Source: Vitreoscilla sp. (GTDB lineage Bacteria; Pseudomonadota; Gammaproteobacteria; Burkholderiales; Burkholderiaceae). From it: a DNA stretch of 12,042 bases. Location of the stretch: assembly GCA_014378125.1 (NCBI GenBank), contig JACMOG010000321.1, positions 1 to 12,042 of the forward strand, read 5' to 3'. The notes below the pieces were generated by a model. The model had not been told where the DNA came from. It did no database searches and saw only the letters and a program-made list of their open reading frames with translations. Below, piece after piece: positions 1 through 6,249 of the stretch. How positions within the stretch are numbered: the stretch's first letter is position 1; each line of letters opens with the position of its first letter. The position numbers and the translations under genes were made by a program.

Positions 1-1
1 C

Positions 2-277
2 ACCTTCCAGACCGTGCTGATGAACACGCCCGACGGCGCGCCCGGCGCCGGCGTGAAGGTGTCCGGCGTCACCGAGAACCAGGCCCCCGGCCGCAAGGTG
101 CACGACCCGGCCAACCCGAGCGCCGACTCCGACGGCTACGTGACCTATTCCAACGTGAACGCGGTCGACGAGATGGTCAACATGATCTCGGCCTCGCGCT
201 CGTACCAGAACAACATCGAAGTGATGAACACCGCCAAGACGCTGCTGATGAAGACGCTGCAGATGGGCCAGGGCTGA
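2..277 (+). CDS. flgC: FlgC, flagellar proximal rod protein (3' part only)
   Basis: This is the last 91 codons of a gene cut by the window edge. FlgC is an axial protein of the proximal rod, exported by the flagellar type III apparatus and sited in the periplasm between the MS-ring and the distal rod. The visible part begins TFQTVLMNTPDG and ends with the conserved FlgC tail, including SNVNAVDEMVNMISASRSYQ and then NTAKTLLMKTLQMGQG. This alpha-helical C-terminus packs with the missing N-terminal helix in the rod core. No cysteine is present, as is usual for axial proteins. The stop is followed after 19 bases by flgD, so the two are surely co-transcribed. The family is normally about 135-140 residues, so roughly a third is missing upstream. 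The identity is secure from the tail motif and the gene order. Confidence 0.95.
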   Translation, partial: TFQTVLMNTPDGAPGAGVKVSGVTENQAPGRKVHDPANPSADSDGYVTYSNVNAVDEMVNMISASRSYQNNIEVMNTAKTLLMKTLQMGQG

Positions 278-296
278 TCGAACCAGGATTCAATGA

Positions 297-1040
297 ATGT
301 CCATCTCATCCATTTCCGGCAACAACCCGGCGCCCAACAACCTCGGCGGCTTCGGCGCCCCGGCGGCCACCGCCGCGGGCGGCAAGGCCGTCGCCAAGGC
401 GGGCAAGGCCGCCGCGTCGGGCGTGGACGGGTCCGGCCTGGGCGGCGCCACCTCGGCGGATGACCAGTCCAACCGCTTCCTGAAGCTGCTGGTGGCGCAG
501 ATGTCCAACCAGGATCCGCTGAACCCGATGGACTCGGCCCAGGTCACCAGCCAGATGGCGCAGATCAGCACGGTGCAGGGCGTGCAGACGCTCAACAAGA
601 CGGTGAGCGGCCTGGACGCCCAGTTCACGCAGCTGCAGACCATGCAAGGCGCCGCGCTGGTGGGCCACGACGTGGTCACCGAGGGCAACAGCCTGCGCGT
701 GGACGACGAGTCCCACAAGGGCGACGGCGGCTTCGAGATCACGAACCCGGCCACCAGCGTCAGCGTGGACATCCTCAACCCGGCAGGCACCACCATCGGC
801 ACCGTGAAGATGGGCCCGCAGGAGGCCGGCCGCCACAGCTTCGACTTCGACGTGCCCGTCTCGGCCCAGGGTCAGCCGCTCACGTTCAAGGTCAACGCCG
901 TGAACAACGCCGCGCCGCTCGATTCGCTGTCGCTGGCCTTCAACACCATCGACGCCGTCAGCAACATGAACGGCAAGCTCGCAGTCGAGCTCGACAACGG
1001 CAAGCGGGTCGCCTACGACGCCGTCTGGGCCTTCCTCTAA
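297..1040 (+). CDS. flgD: FlgD, flagellar hook-capping / hook assembly scaffold protein
   Basis: FlgD sits at the tip of the growing hook, guides FlgE polymerisation and is later replaced by FlgK. The 247-residue product is close to the enteric length (about 231). Residues 1-55 are low-complexity and rich in Ala, Gly and Asn. The conserved FlgD N-terminal motif follows at about 61-100, with QMSNQDPLNPMDS and then QMAQISTVQGVQTLN. The C-terminal half (about 125-247) has the beta-rich character of the FlgD Tudor-like and Ig-like domains (DILNPAGTTIGTVKMG, VAYDAVWAFL end). The ATG at 297 is chosen because AGGA at 285-288 lies 8 bases upstream and because the product begins like other FlgD proteins. 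The gene lies 19 bases after flgC and 39 before flgE. The Ala/Gly-rich N-terminus may be longer than in enterics, but nothing looks broken. Confidence 0.96.
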   Translation: MSISSISGNNPAPNNLGGFGAPAATAAGGKAVAKAGKAAASGVDGSGLGGATSADDQSNRFLKLLVAQMSNQDPLNPMDSAQVTSQMAQISTVQGVQTLNKTVSGLDAQFTQLQTMQGAALVGHDVVTEGNSLRVDDESHKGDGGFEITNPATSVSVDILNPAGTTIGTVKMGPQEAGRHSFDFDVPVSAQGQPLTFKVNAVNNAAPLDSLSLAFNTIDAVSNMNGKLAVELDNGKRVAYDAVWAFL

Positions 1041-1079
1041 ACCCCGCGAACCGCACACTTTCCGTTCCAGGAGACCTCC

Positions 1080-2351
1080 ATGAGCTTCCAGCAAGGCCTG
1101 TCCGGCCTGAGCGCCGCTTCGAAGAACCTCGAAGTCATCGGCAACAACGTCGCCAACTCCAACACCTTCGGCGAGAAGTCGTCCCGGGCGGAGTTCGCCG
1201 ACATGTACTCCGCGGCCATGACGGGCTCGGCGTCCAACAACATCCAGGCCGGCATCGGCGTGCAGGTGGCCGCCGTGTCGCAGCAGTTCAACCAGGGCAA
1301 CCTCACGCCCACCGGCAACCCGCTCGACCTGGCCATCAACGGCAACGGCTTCTTCCAGACCCAGGACCAGTCCAACCAGGTGCAGTACACGCGCAACGGA
1401 CAGTTCAAGGTCAGCAACACCGGCAACATCGTCAACGACCAGGGCAGCAAGCTGCTGGGCTACCCGGCCGACGCTCAGGGCAACATCGTCCAGGGCGCCG
1501 CCAAGCCGCTGCAGCTGCCCACCGGCGGCATCGACCCGCAGTTCACCACCAAGAGCACCATCGAGTTCAACCTCGACTCGCGCGACGCGGTGACGACGCC
1601 CACCACGGGCCCGGCGATCGACTTCACGAACCAGAAGACGTACAACAACGCCACCTCGGTGACGATGTACGACGCCAAGGGCCAGGACGTGGCCGTCAGC
1701 TACTACTTCCAGAAGACGGGCACCGACACCTTCGACGTGTACGCCACGGCCAACGGCACCACCGTCAACGGCACCACCGGCGCGCCGCTGCCCATCACCT
1801 CGCTCACGTATTCCACCGACGGCAGCGCGCTGATCTCGCCGGCCGGTGGCGCCGTGACGCTGGGCATCCCGGCCTCCACCAACGCCGCCGGCGCGGCCAC
1901 GCTACCGATCACCGGCATCGCGCTGGACATGTCGGGCGCCACCGAGTTCGGCTCCAACTTCGGCGTCACCAACATGACCCAGGACGGCTACACGGCCGGC
2001 CAGCTCACGGGCGTGTCGGTGGACAACGCGGGCAAGATGATCGCCCAGTACTCAAACGGCCAGACCAAGGCCGCCGGCCAGGTGGAGCTGGCCACGTTCC
2101 GCAACGTGCAGGGGCTGTCGCCCATCGGCGGCAACGCCTGGAAGCAGACGTCCGCGTCGGGCGGCCCCACCGTCGGCGTCGCCGGCGACGGCAACCTGGG
2201 CGTGCTGAATTCGGGCACGCTGGAGGAATCCAACGTCGACCTCACGGCCGAGCTGGTGCAGATGATCACCGCGCAGCGCGACTACCAGGCCAACGCCCAG
2301 ACCATCAAGACGATGGACCAGGCGATGCAGACGCTGGTCAACCTGCGTTAA
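1080..2351 (+). CDS. flgE: FlgE, flagellar hook protein
   Basis: FlgE is the hook subunit, exported through the rod and polymerised under the FlgD cap into the universal joint outside the outer membrane. The product is 423 residues, close to the enteric FlgE length (about 402). The N-terminal D0 helix (residues 1-45) has GLSGLSAASKNLEVIGNNVA, and the C-terminal D0 helix (about 384-423) has SNVDLTAELVQMITAQRDYQ. The beta-rich, Thr/Gly/Ala-rich middle (about 140-350) fits the exposed D1/D2 domains. I see no cysteine. A good Shine-Dalgarno, AGGAG at 1069-1073, lies 6 bases before ATG 1080. Where many FlgE proteins read NTVGFK after the N-terminal helix, this one reads NTFGEK. I take that as lineage variation. 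Position between flgD and flgF supports the call. Confidence 0.97.
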   Translation: MSFQQGLSGLSAASKNLEVIGNNVANSNTFGEKSSRAEFADMYSAAMTGSASNNIQAGIGVQVAAVSQQFNQGNLTPTGNPLDLAINGNGFFQTQDQSNQVQYTRNGQFKVSNTGNIVNDQGSKLLGYPADAQGNIVQGAAKPLQLPTGGIDPQFTTKSTIEFNLDSRDAVTTPTTGPAIDFTNQKTYNNATSVTMYDAKGQDVAVSYYFQKTGTDTFDVYATANGTTVNGTTGAPLPITSLTYSTDGSALISPAGGAVTLGIPASTNAAGAATLPITGIALDMSGATEFGSNFGVTNMTQDGYTAGQLTGVSVDNAGKMIAQYSNGQTKAAGQVELATFRNVQGLSPIGGNAWKQTSASGGPTVGVAGDGNLGVLNSGTLEESNVDLTAELVQMITAQRDYQANAQTIKTMDQAMQTLVNLR

Positions 2352-2375
2352 TTGAACCTGTAGGGAGCGACGACC

Positions 2376-3101
2376 ATGGACCGCATGATCTACCTGTCGA
2401 TGTCGGGCGCGAAAGCCGCCCTGCAGCGCCAGGACTCGCTGGCCAACAACCTCGCCAACGTCACCACCAACGGCTTCCGCGCCGAGCTCACCGCGTTCCG
2501 CGCGGTGCCGGTGCGCGGCGATGGCGCTTCCACGCGGGTGTTCTCGCTGGAGACCACGCCCGGCTACAACGACGAGCAAGGCCCGATCAACCCGACCGGG
2601 CGCAACCTCGACGTGGCCATGACCGGCAAGTCGTGGATGGCCGTGCAGTCGCTCGACGGCACCGAGGCCTACACCCGTGCCGGCTCGCTGGCGGTCAACT
2701 CCGAGGGCGTCCTGACGACCCTCGGCGGCCTGCAGGTCAATGGCGACGGCGGCCCGATCACGGTGCCGGCCAACGCGCAGGTGGACATCGCCGACGACGG
2801 CACGATCACGGCCAAGGTGGACAACCAGAAGCCGCAGCAGATCGGCAAGCTCAAGCTGGTGGTGCCGGACGTGCCCATGAACCGCGGCACCGACGGCCTG
2901 TTCCGCGGCGAATCCGGCGACCTGAGCGCCGACCCCACCGCCCGCGTGCAGTCGGGCGCGCTGGAGGGCTCCAACGTGAGCCCCGTGGCCACGATGGTGG
3001 GCATGATCGCCGCCGCGCGCCAGTTCGAGCACCAGATGAAGATGCTCGAGAACGCCGAGAAGCAGGACCAGGCGGCGTCGAAGCTGCTGTCCGAGAACTA
3101 A
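2376..3101 (+). CDS. flgF: FlgF, flagellar proximal rod protein
   Basis: FlgF is a rod protein of the FlgBCFG family, exported by the flagellar type III system into the periplasmic rod. The 241-residue product is close to the enteric length (about 251). It begins MDRMIYLSMSGAKAALQRQD, the characteristic FlgF opening, followed by SLANNLANVTTNGFRAE. It ends with the conserved axial tail from about residue 199 (SNVSPVATMVGMIAAARQFE). The start is supported by AGGGAG at 2362-2367, 8 bases before ATG 2376, and the gene lies 24 bases after flgE. The stop codon is followed immediately by a large palindrome that separates flgF from flgG, which is unusual inside this otherwise compact operon. No cysteines are seen. 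FlgF is distinguished from FlgG by the opening residues and shorter length. Confidence 0.96.
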   Translation: MDRMIYLSMSGAKAALQRQDSLANNLANVTTNGFRAELTAFRAVPVRGDGASTRVFSLETTPGYNDEQGPINPTGRNLDVAMTGKSWMAVQSLDGTEAYTRAGSLAVNSEGVLTTLGGLQVNGDGGPITVPANAQVDIADDGTITAKVDNQKPQQIGKLKLVVPDVPMNRGTDGLFRGESGDLSADPTARVQSGALEGSNVSPVATMVGMIAAARQFEHQMKMLENAEKQDQAASKLLSEN

Positions 3102-3148
3102 AGGGGTCTGGCATCTCCGCCGTATCCGGCGGCAATGCCTGACCCCTT
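3101..3148. repeat. Long imperfect palindrome after flgF (REP-like or terminator-like hairpin)
   Basis: The arm AAGGGGTCTGGCAT (3101-3114) is matched by ATGCCTGACCCCTT (3135-3148) with one mismatch. A perfect inner stem CCGCCG (3117-3122) / CGGCGG (3127-3132) closes on the four-base loop TATC. The whole would fold into one very stable hairpin with a small internal loop. It begins in the flgF stop codon. There is no T-run after it, so a classical Rho-independent terminator is unlikely. The shape and the GGGGTC...GACCCC ends recall dispersed REP-type palindromes of proteobacteria, which I infer from memory rather than from a search. It may attenuate readthrough into flgG or protect the upstream mRNA 3' end. 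Confidence 0.75.
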
Positions 3149-3151
3149 CCA

Positions 3152-3188
3152 GCCGGGATAAGGCCCCGGTAAAGCCGCCTTATCCGGC
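3152..3188. repeat. Second palindrome in flgF-flgG gap, enteric-REP-like core
   Basis: GCCGGGATAAGGC (3152-3164) pairs with GCCTTATCCGGC (3177-3188), with one bulged G and a 12-base loop. It sits four bases after the first palindrome. The core GCCTTATCCGGC is the same string found in many E. coli REP/BIME units, although this genome is clearly not enteric, so the likeness may be convergent. Two palindromes side by side resemble a BIME arrangement. Function is unknown; mRNA stabilisation or transcription attenuation are the usual possibilities. Confidence 0.65.
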
Positions 3189-3199
3189 GCATCCCACCC

Positions 3200-3226
3200 T
3201 CAAGTTTTCGGGATCATGACGTATCA
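3200..3226 (+). promoter_or_regulatory. Candidate sigma-28 (FliA) promoter for flgG, degenerate
   Basis: TCAAGTTT at 3200-3207 matches the -35 form reported for FliA promoters in pseudomonads and beta-proteobacteria. Eleven bases later, ACGTATCA (3219-3226) matches the -10 consensus GCCGATAA at only about four of eight positions. The spacing is right but the -10 is weak. Transcription would start near 3233, about 15 bases before the flgG ATG. If real, it would give flgG-flgI-flgJ late expression separate from flgBCDEF. The -35 is convincing on its own; the promoter as a whole is a guess. Confidence 0.35.
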
Positions 3227-3250
3227 AACGAACGAAAGTTCAACGTCATG
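3215..3250 (+). promoter_or_regulatory. Inverted repeat enclosing the flgG start codon
   Basis: CATGACG (3215-3221) is perfectly complementary to CGTCATG (3244-3250), whose last three bases are the flgG start codon. The 22-base loop holds a small hairpin, GAAC (3230-3233) / GTTC (3238-3241), around a GAAA tetraloop, and the only Shine-Dalgarno-like bases, GAAAG at 3234-3238. In an mRNA that runs through from flgF the start codon could be paired. In an mRNA starting near 3233 the left arm would be missing. The pairing is directly visible; a regulatory role is inference. Confidence 0.45.
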
Positions 3251-4030
3251 CTTCGCTCACTGTGGATCTCGAAAACCGGCATGGAAGCCCAGCAGCTCCA
3301 GCTGGACAACATCTCGCACAACCTCGCCAACGTGGCCACCAACGGCTACAAGAAGAGCCATGCGCAGTTCGAGGACCTGATCTACCAGAACATGCGGCAG
3401 TCGGGTTCGGCTACCTCCGACCAGACGCAGCTGCCCACCGGCCTGCAGGTCGGCCTGGGAGTGCGCCCGGTGGCCACGGCGCGTGACTTCACCCAGGGCT
3501 CGCTGCAGCAGACCGGCAACTCGCTGGACGTGGCCATCAGCGGCAACGGCTTCCTGCAGGTGACGATGCCCGACGGCACCACCGGCTACACCCGCGATGG
3601 CGCGCTCAAGCTCGACTCGCAAGGCCAGGTCGTCACCAACGAAGGCTACATCGTGCAGCCGGGCATCACCATTCCCCCGCAGGCGCAGAGCGTCTCGATC
3701 GGCGCCGACGGCACCGTCAGCGCCACCTTGCCCGGCACCTCCACGCCCAGCACGCTGGGCCAGCTGCAGCTCGCTGCCTTCGCCAACCCGCAGGGCCTCG
3801 ATCCCAAGGGCGGCAACCTGTACGCCGAGACGGCCGCCTCCGGTTCGCCGAGCGCCGCCGCGCCGGGCACCAACGGCCTGGGCCGGATCCAGCAGGGCTT
3901 CGTCGAGACCTCCAACGTGAACGTGGTCGAGGAGCTGGTGTCGATGATCTCCACGCAGCGCGCCTACGAGCTCAACTCGAAGGCCATCCAGACCTCCGAC
4001 CAGATGCTGCAACGCCTGGGGCAACTGTGA
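3248..4030 (+). CDS. flgG: FlgG, flagellar distal rod protein
   Basis: FlgG forms the distal rod, the drive shaft passing through the P- and L-rings. The product is 260 residues, the same as enteric FlgG. It starts MLRSLWISKTGMEAQQLQLD and continues NISHNLANVATNGYKK, the canonical FlgG N-terminus. It ends with the axial tail from about residue 222 (SNVNVVEELVSMISTQRAYE, then DQMLQRLGQL). The ATG at 3248 is fixed by this homology. The ribosome site is weak (GAAAG 3234-3238) and lies in a structured leader. The stop TGA (4028-4030) shares its A with the ATG of flgI, which is unusual because flgH normally lies between these genes. No cysteines are seen. The gene is intact and well conserved. Confidence 0.98.
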   Translation: MLRSLWISKTGMEAQQLQLDNISHNLANVATNGYKKSHAQFEDLIYQNMRQSGSATSDQTQLPTGLQVGLGVRPVATARDFTQGSLQQTGNSLDVAISGNGFLQVTMPDGTTGYTRDGALKLDSQGQVVTNEGYIVQPGITIPPQAQSVSIGADGTVSATLPGTSTPSTLGQLQLAAFANPQGLDPKGGNLYAETAASGSPSAAAPGTNGLGRIQQGFVETSNVNVVEELVSMISTQRAYELNSKAIQTSDQMLQRLGQL

Positions 4031-5217
4031 TGTTCGACTCCGCCTCGTCCACCCGCCACCTGCGCCATCGCAGCGTGCACTCGCGCCACCAGGTGTCCGA
4101 CCGCACCGCGTTGCGCATCGGCATCGCCGCCATCATCCTGGTCATCATCTCCGCGCTGTTCGCCACGCCGGCGTACGCCACGCGCCTCAAGGAAGTGGCC
4201 GCCGTGCAGGGCGTGCGGAGCAACCAGTTGATCGGCTACGGCCTGGTGATCGGCCTCGACGGCACGGGCGACCAGACCACGCAGGCCCCGTTCACCACGC
4301 AAGGCCTGCAGTCGATGCTGCAGCAACTGGGCGTGACGCTGCCCGCGGGCACCACGATGCAGCTGAAGAACGTTGCGGCCGTGATCGTCACCGCCTCGCT
4401 GCCCGCCTTCGCGCAGCCCGGCCAGCAGATCGACATCGACGTCTCGTCCATCGCCAACGCCAAGAGCCTGCGCGGGGGCACCCTCGTGGCCACGCCGCTC
4501 AAGGGCGCCGACGGGCAGGTCTATGCCATCGCGCAGGGCAACATGACCGTCGGCGGCGCCGGCACGGCCGCCGGCGGCTCCAAGGTCACCATCAACCACC
4601 TCAGCGCCGGGCGCATCCCGGAAGGCGCCACGGTCGAAAAGTCGGTGCCCACGCCGCTGTCGCAGGGCGACGTGCTGGAGCTCGACCTGAACTCGGCCGA
4701 CTTCGCCACGGCGGGCGCCGTGGCCAACGCCATCAACGCCAGCAAGGGCGCCGGCATCGCGCGCGCGCTCGGTGGCCGCGTCATCAAGGTGGAGGCGCCG
4801 GTGGGCGCCGGCGCTCGCGTCGGCTTCCTGGCCGACCTCGAGAACCTCGACATCAGCCTGTCCGCGCCCGCCGCCAAGATCGTGATGAACGCCCGCACCG
4901 GCTCCATCGTGATGAACCAGGCCGTGACGCTGGCGCCGTGCGCCGTGGCGCACGGCAGCCTGTCGGTGACGATCAACTCCAACCCGCAGGTGAGCCAGCC
5001 GGCGCCGAACTCCGGCGGCCAGACGGTGGTCACCGACAAGACCGACATCGCCATCTCTTCGCAGGCCGGCGCGCTGGTGAACATGCCCGCGGGTACCAGG
5101 CTGGCCGACGTGGTGAAGGCGCTCAACGCGCTCGGCGCCACGCCGCAGGACCTGCTCGCGATCCTGCAGGCCATGAAGTCGGCCGGTGCCATCACCGCCG
5201 ACATCGAGGTGATCTGA
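4030..5217 (+). CDS. flgI: FlgI, flagellar P-ring protein precursor
   Basis: FlgI is Sec-exported to the periplasm and polymerises around the rod as the P-ring bushing in the peptidoglycan layer. From ATG 4030 the product is 395 residues, against about 365 in enterics. A hydrophobic segment at about 31-46 followed by ATPAYA gives a likely signal peptidase site after residue 50, preceded by an unusually long, His/Arg-rich n-region. The mature part begins TRLKEVAAVQGVRSNQLIGY and then GLVIGLDGTGDQ, both diagnostic of FlgI. The C-terminus has VVKALNALGATPQDLLAILQ. A GTG directly upstream (4027) or GTG 4093 are alternative starts; the latter would give a normal-length signal peptide. The lone cysteine at residue 304 (LAPCAVAHG) matches one of the two enteric disulfide cysteines, but the partner position is Ala 387. 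It overlaps flgG by one base. Confidence 0.96.
   Translation: MFDSASSTRHLRHRSVHSRHQVSDRTALRIGIAAIILVIISALFATPAYATRLKEVAAVQGVRSNQLIGYGLVIGLDGTGDQTTQAPFTTQGLQSMLQQLGVTLPAGTTMQLKNVAAVIVTASLPAFAQPGQQIDIDVSSIANAKSLRGGTLVATPLKGADGQVYAIAQGNMTVGGAGTAAGGSKVTINHLSAGRIPEGATVEKSVPTPLSQGDVLELDLNSADFATAGAVANAINASKGAGIARALGGRVIKVEAPVGAGARVGFLADLENLDISLSAPAAKIVMNARTGSIVMNQAVTLAPCAVAHGSLSVTINSNPQVSQPAPNSGGQTVVTDKTDIAISSQAGALVNMPAGTRLADVVKALNALGATPQDLLAILQAMKSAGAITADIEVI
5206..5213 (+). promoter_or_regulatory. Strong flgJ Shine-Dalgarno embedded in the flgI 3' end
   Basis: GAGGTGAT lies six bases (counted from AGGTGA) before the flgJ ATG at 5219 and matches the anti-Shine-Dalgarno well. The same bases encode the last residues (Glu-Val-Ile) of FlgI, so flgJ translation is set up by ribosomes finishing flgI. 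This fixes the flgJ start. Confidence 0.75.
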
Positions 5218-5218
5218 C

Positions 5219-6103
5219 ATGGCCGGCGGCATCACGTCCATCGCCAACACGCCGACGCCGGCGTCGCTGAACCTGGCCGGCGGCCTGGAGAACCTGCGCG
5301 TCAAGGCGCAGCAGGATCCCAAGAGCGCCGTGCGCGAGGCGGCCAAGCAGTTCGAGACGATGTTCACGCAGCAGCTCCTCAAGAGCATGCGCGACTCCAC
5401 CATGAACGCCGACATGATGGACAACGAAGGCACGAAGATGGGCACCGAGATGCCCGATTCGCAATGGGCGTCGAAGATCGCCGGCCAGCCCGGCGGCCTG
5501 TCGGACGTCATCGCGCGCCAGCTCGAGCGCCAGATGGGCATCACGCAAGGCGTCACCGCCAAGCCCGCCACGGCCAACCCGACGCCGATCGACCCGCTGC
5601 ATCCCGACGCACCCATCTCGCTGCCGCAGAAGGCCGCCGCCAACTTCATCCAGGCGCACACCGACGCCGCCGCCGCGGCCGAGAAGGCCACCGGCATCCC
5701 GGCCCGGTTCATGATCGCCCAGGCCGCGCACGAGACGGGCTGGGGCCGCAAGGAGATCAAGAACTCCGACGGCACCAATTCGTACAACCTGTTCGGCATC
5801 AAGGCAGGCGCGAGCTGGAAGGGCGCGACCACCGACATCACCACCACCGAGGTCATCGGCGGCAAGGCGCACAAGGTCACGCAGACGTTCCGCGCCTACT
5901 CGAGCTTCGCCGAGTCGTTCGCCGACTACGCCAACACGATGAAGAACAGCCCACGCTACGCGTCGGTGGTGGCTGCCGGCAACGATGCCAGCGGCTTCGC
6001 CAAGGGCCTGCAGAAGGCGGGCTACGCCACGGACCCGTCGTACGCCGCCAAGCTGGCCAAGATGATCCACATGACCGAGCGCGTCCAGCAGACGCTTGCT
6101 TGA
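5219..6103 (+). CDS. flgJ: FlgJ, rod-capping protein with peptidoglycan hydrolase (glucosaminidase) domain
   Basis: FlgJ travels through the flagellar export channel, caps the growing rod and cuts a hole in the peptidoglycan. The 294-residue product has the usual two-domain layout. The N-terminal rod-binding domain is at about 30-110 (AAKQFETMFTQQLLKSMRDS, MPDSQWASKIAGQ). A Pro/Thr-rich linker lies at about 112-135. The glucosaminidase-family hydrolase domain is at about 140-290, with AQAAHETGWGRKEI supplying the likely catalytic Glu 172, then NLFGIKAG and TFRAYSSFAESFADYA. The fused hydrolase is typical of beta- and gamma-proteobacteria; alpha-proteobacterial FlgJ lacks it. The start is set by a strong ribosome site inside flgI, one base separating the genes. 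A 146-bp gap with an inverted repeat follows before flgK. Confidence 0.97.
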   Translation: MAGGITSIANTPTPASLNLAGGLENLRVKAQQDPKSAVREAAKQFETMFTQQLLKSMRDSTMNADMMDNEGTKMGTEMPDSQWASKIAGQPGGLSDVIARQLERQMGITQGVTAKPATANPTPIDPLHPDAPISLPQKAAANFIQAHTDAAAAAEKATGIPARFMIAQAAHETGWGRKEIKNSDGTNSYNLFGIKAGASWKGATTDITTTEVIGGKAHKVTQTFRAYSSFAESFADYANTMKNSPRYASVVAAGNDASGFAKGLQKAGYATDPSYAAKLAKMIHMTERVQQTLA

Positions 6104-6112
6104 GTCATGACG

Positions 6113-6151
6113 GCCCCCACGCTCACTCTGTTCGCTGCCCCCCGTGGGGGC
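6113..6151. repeat. G/C-run inverted repeat between flgJ and flgK
   Basis: GCCCCCACG (6113-6121) is perfectly complementary to CGTGGGGGC (6143-6151). The same right arm can instead pair with GCCCCC at 6137-6142 around a CGT loop, so two exclusive hairpins are possible. The surrounding text, including a GCTTGCTCCGGGCGGCC stretch at about 6157-6173, is like an intergenic repeat I recall as common in Acidovorax, Variovorax and relatives. That likeness is from memory, not a search. No T-run follows, so Rho-independent termination is not proven. It may mark the end of the flgG-flgI-flgJ transcript. Confidence 0.6.
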
Positions 6152-6189
6152 GCACGGCTTGCTCCGGGCGGCCGAGCGCGCGCCGTGAT

Positions 6190-6215
6190 GATCAGCACCG
6201 GCCTGATCGTGTTTT
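6190..6215 (+). terminator. Weak terminator-like hairpin before flgK
   Basis: GATCAG (6190-6195) and CTGATC (6203-6208) form a six-base stem with a seven-base loop, followed by GTG and four T. The stem is AT-containing and the T-run short, so it is at best a weak terminator. It may equally be chance. It lies 35 bases before the flgK ATG. Confidence 0.25.
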
Positions 6216-6249
6216 CGACCCATTTCTTCGCAACTGAAAGGAGCGCTCC

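Noticed and set aside
1150..1185. NTFGEK in FlgE in place of the more common NTVGFK as a possible defect
   Set aside because: Related beta-proteobacterial hook proteins vary at this spot as far as I recall, and the rest of FlgE is intact, so I treat it as lineage variation.
3964..5880. A 638-codon minus-strand open frame opposite flgG, flgI and flgJ
   Set aside because: Composition is rich in Arg, Gly, His and Val without domain motifs, and three well-conserved flagellar genes lie on the other strand. It is a GC-rich shadow.
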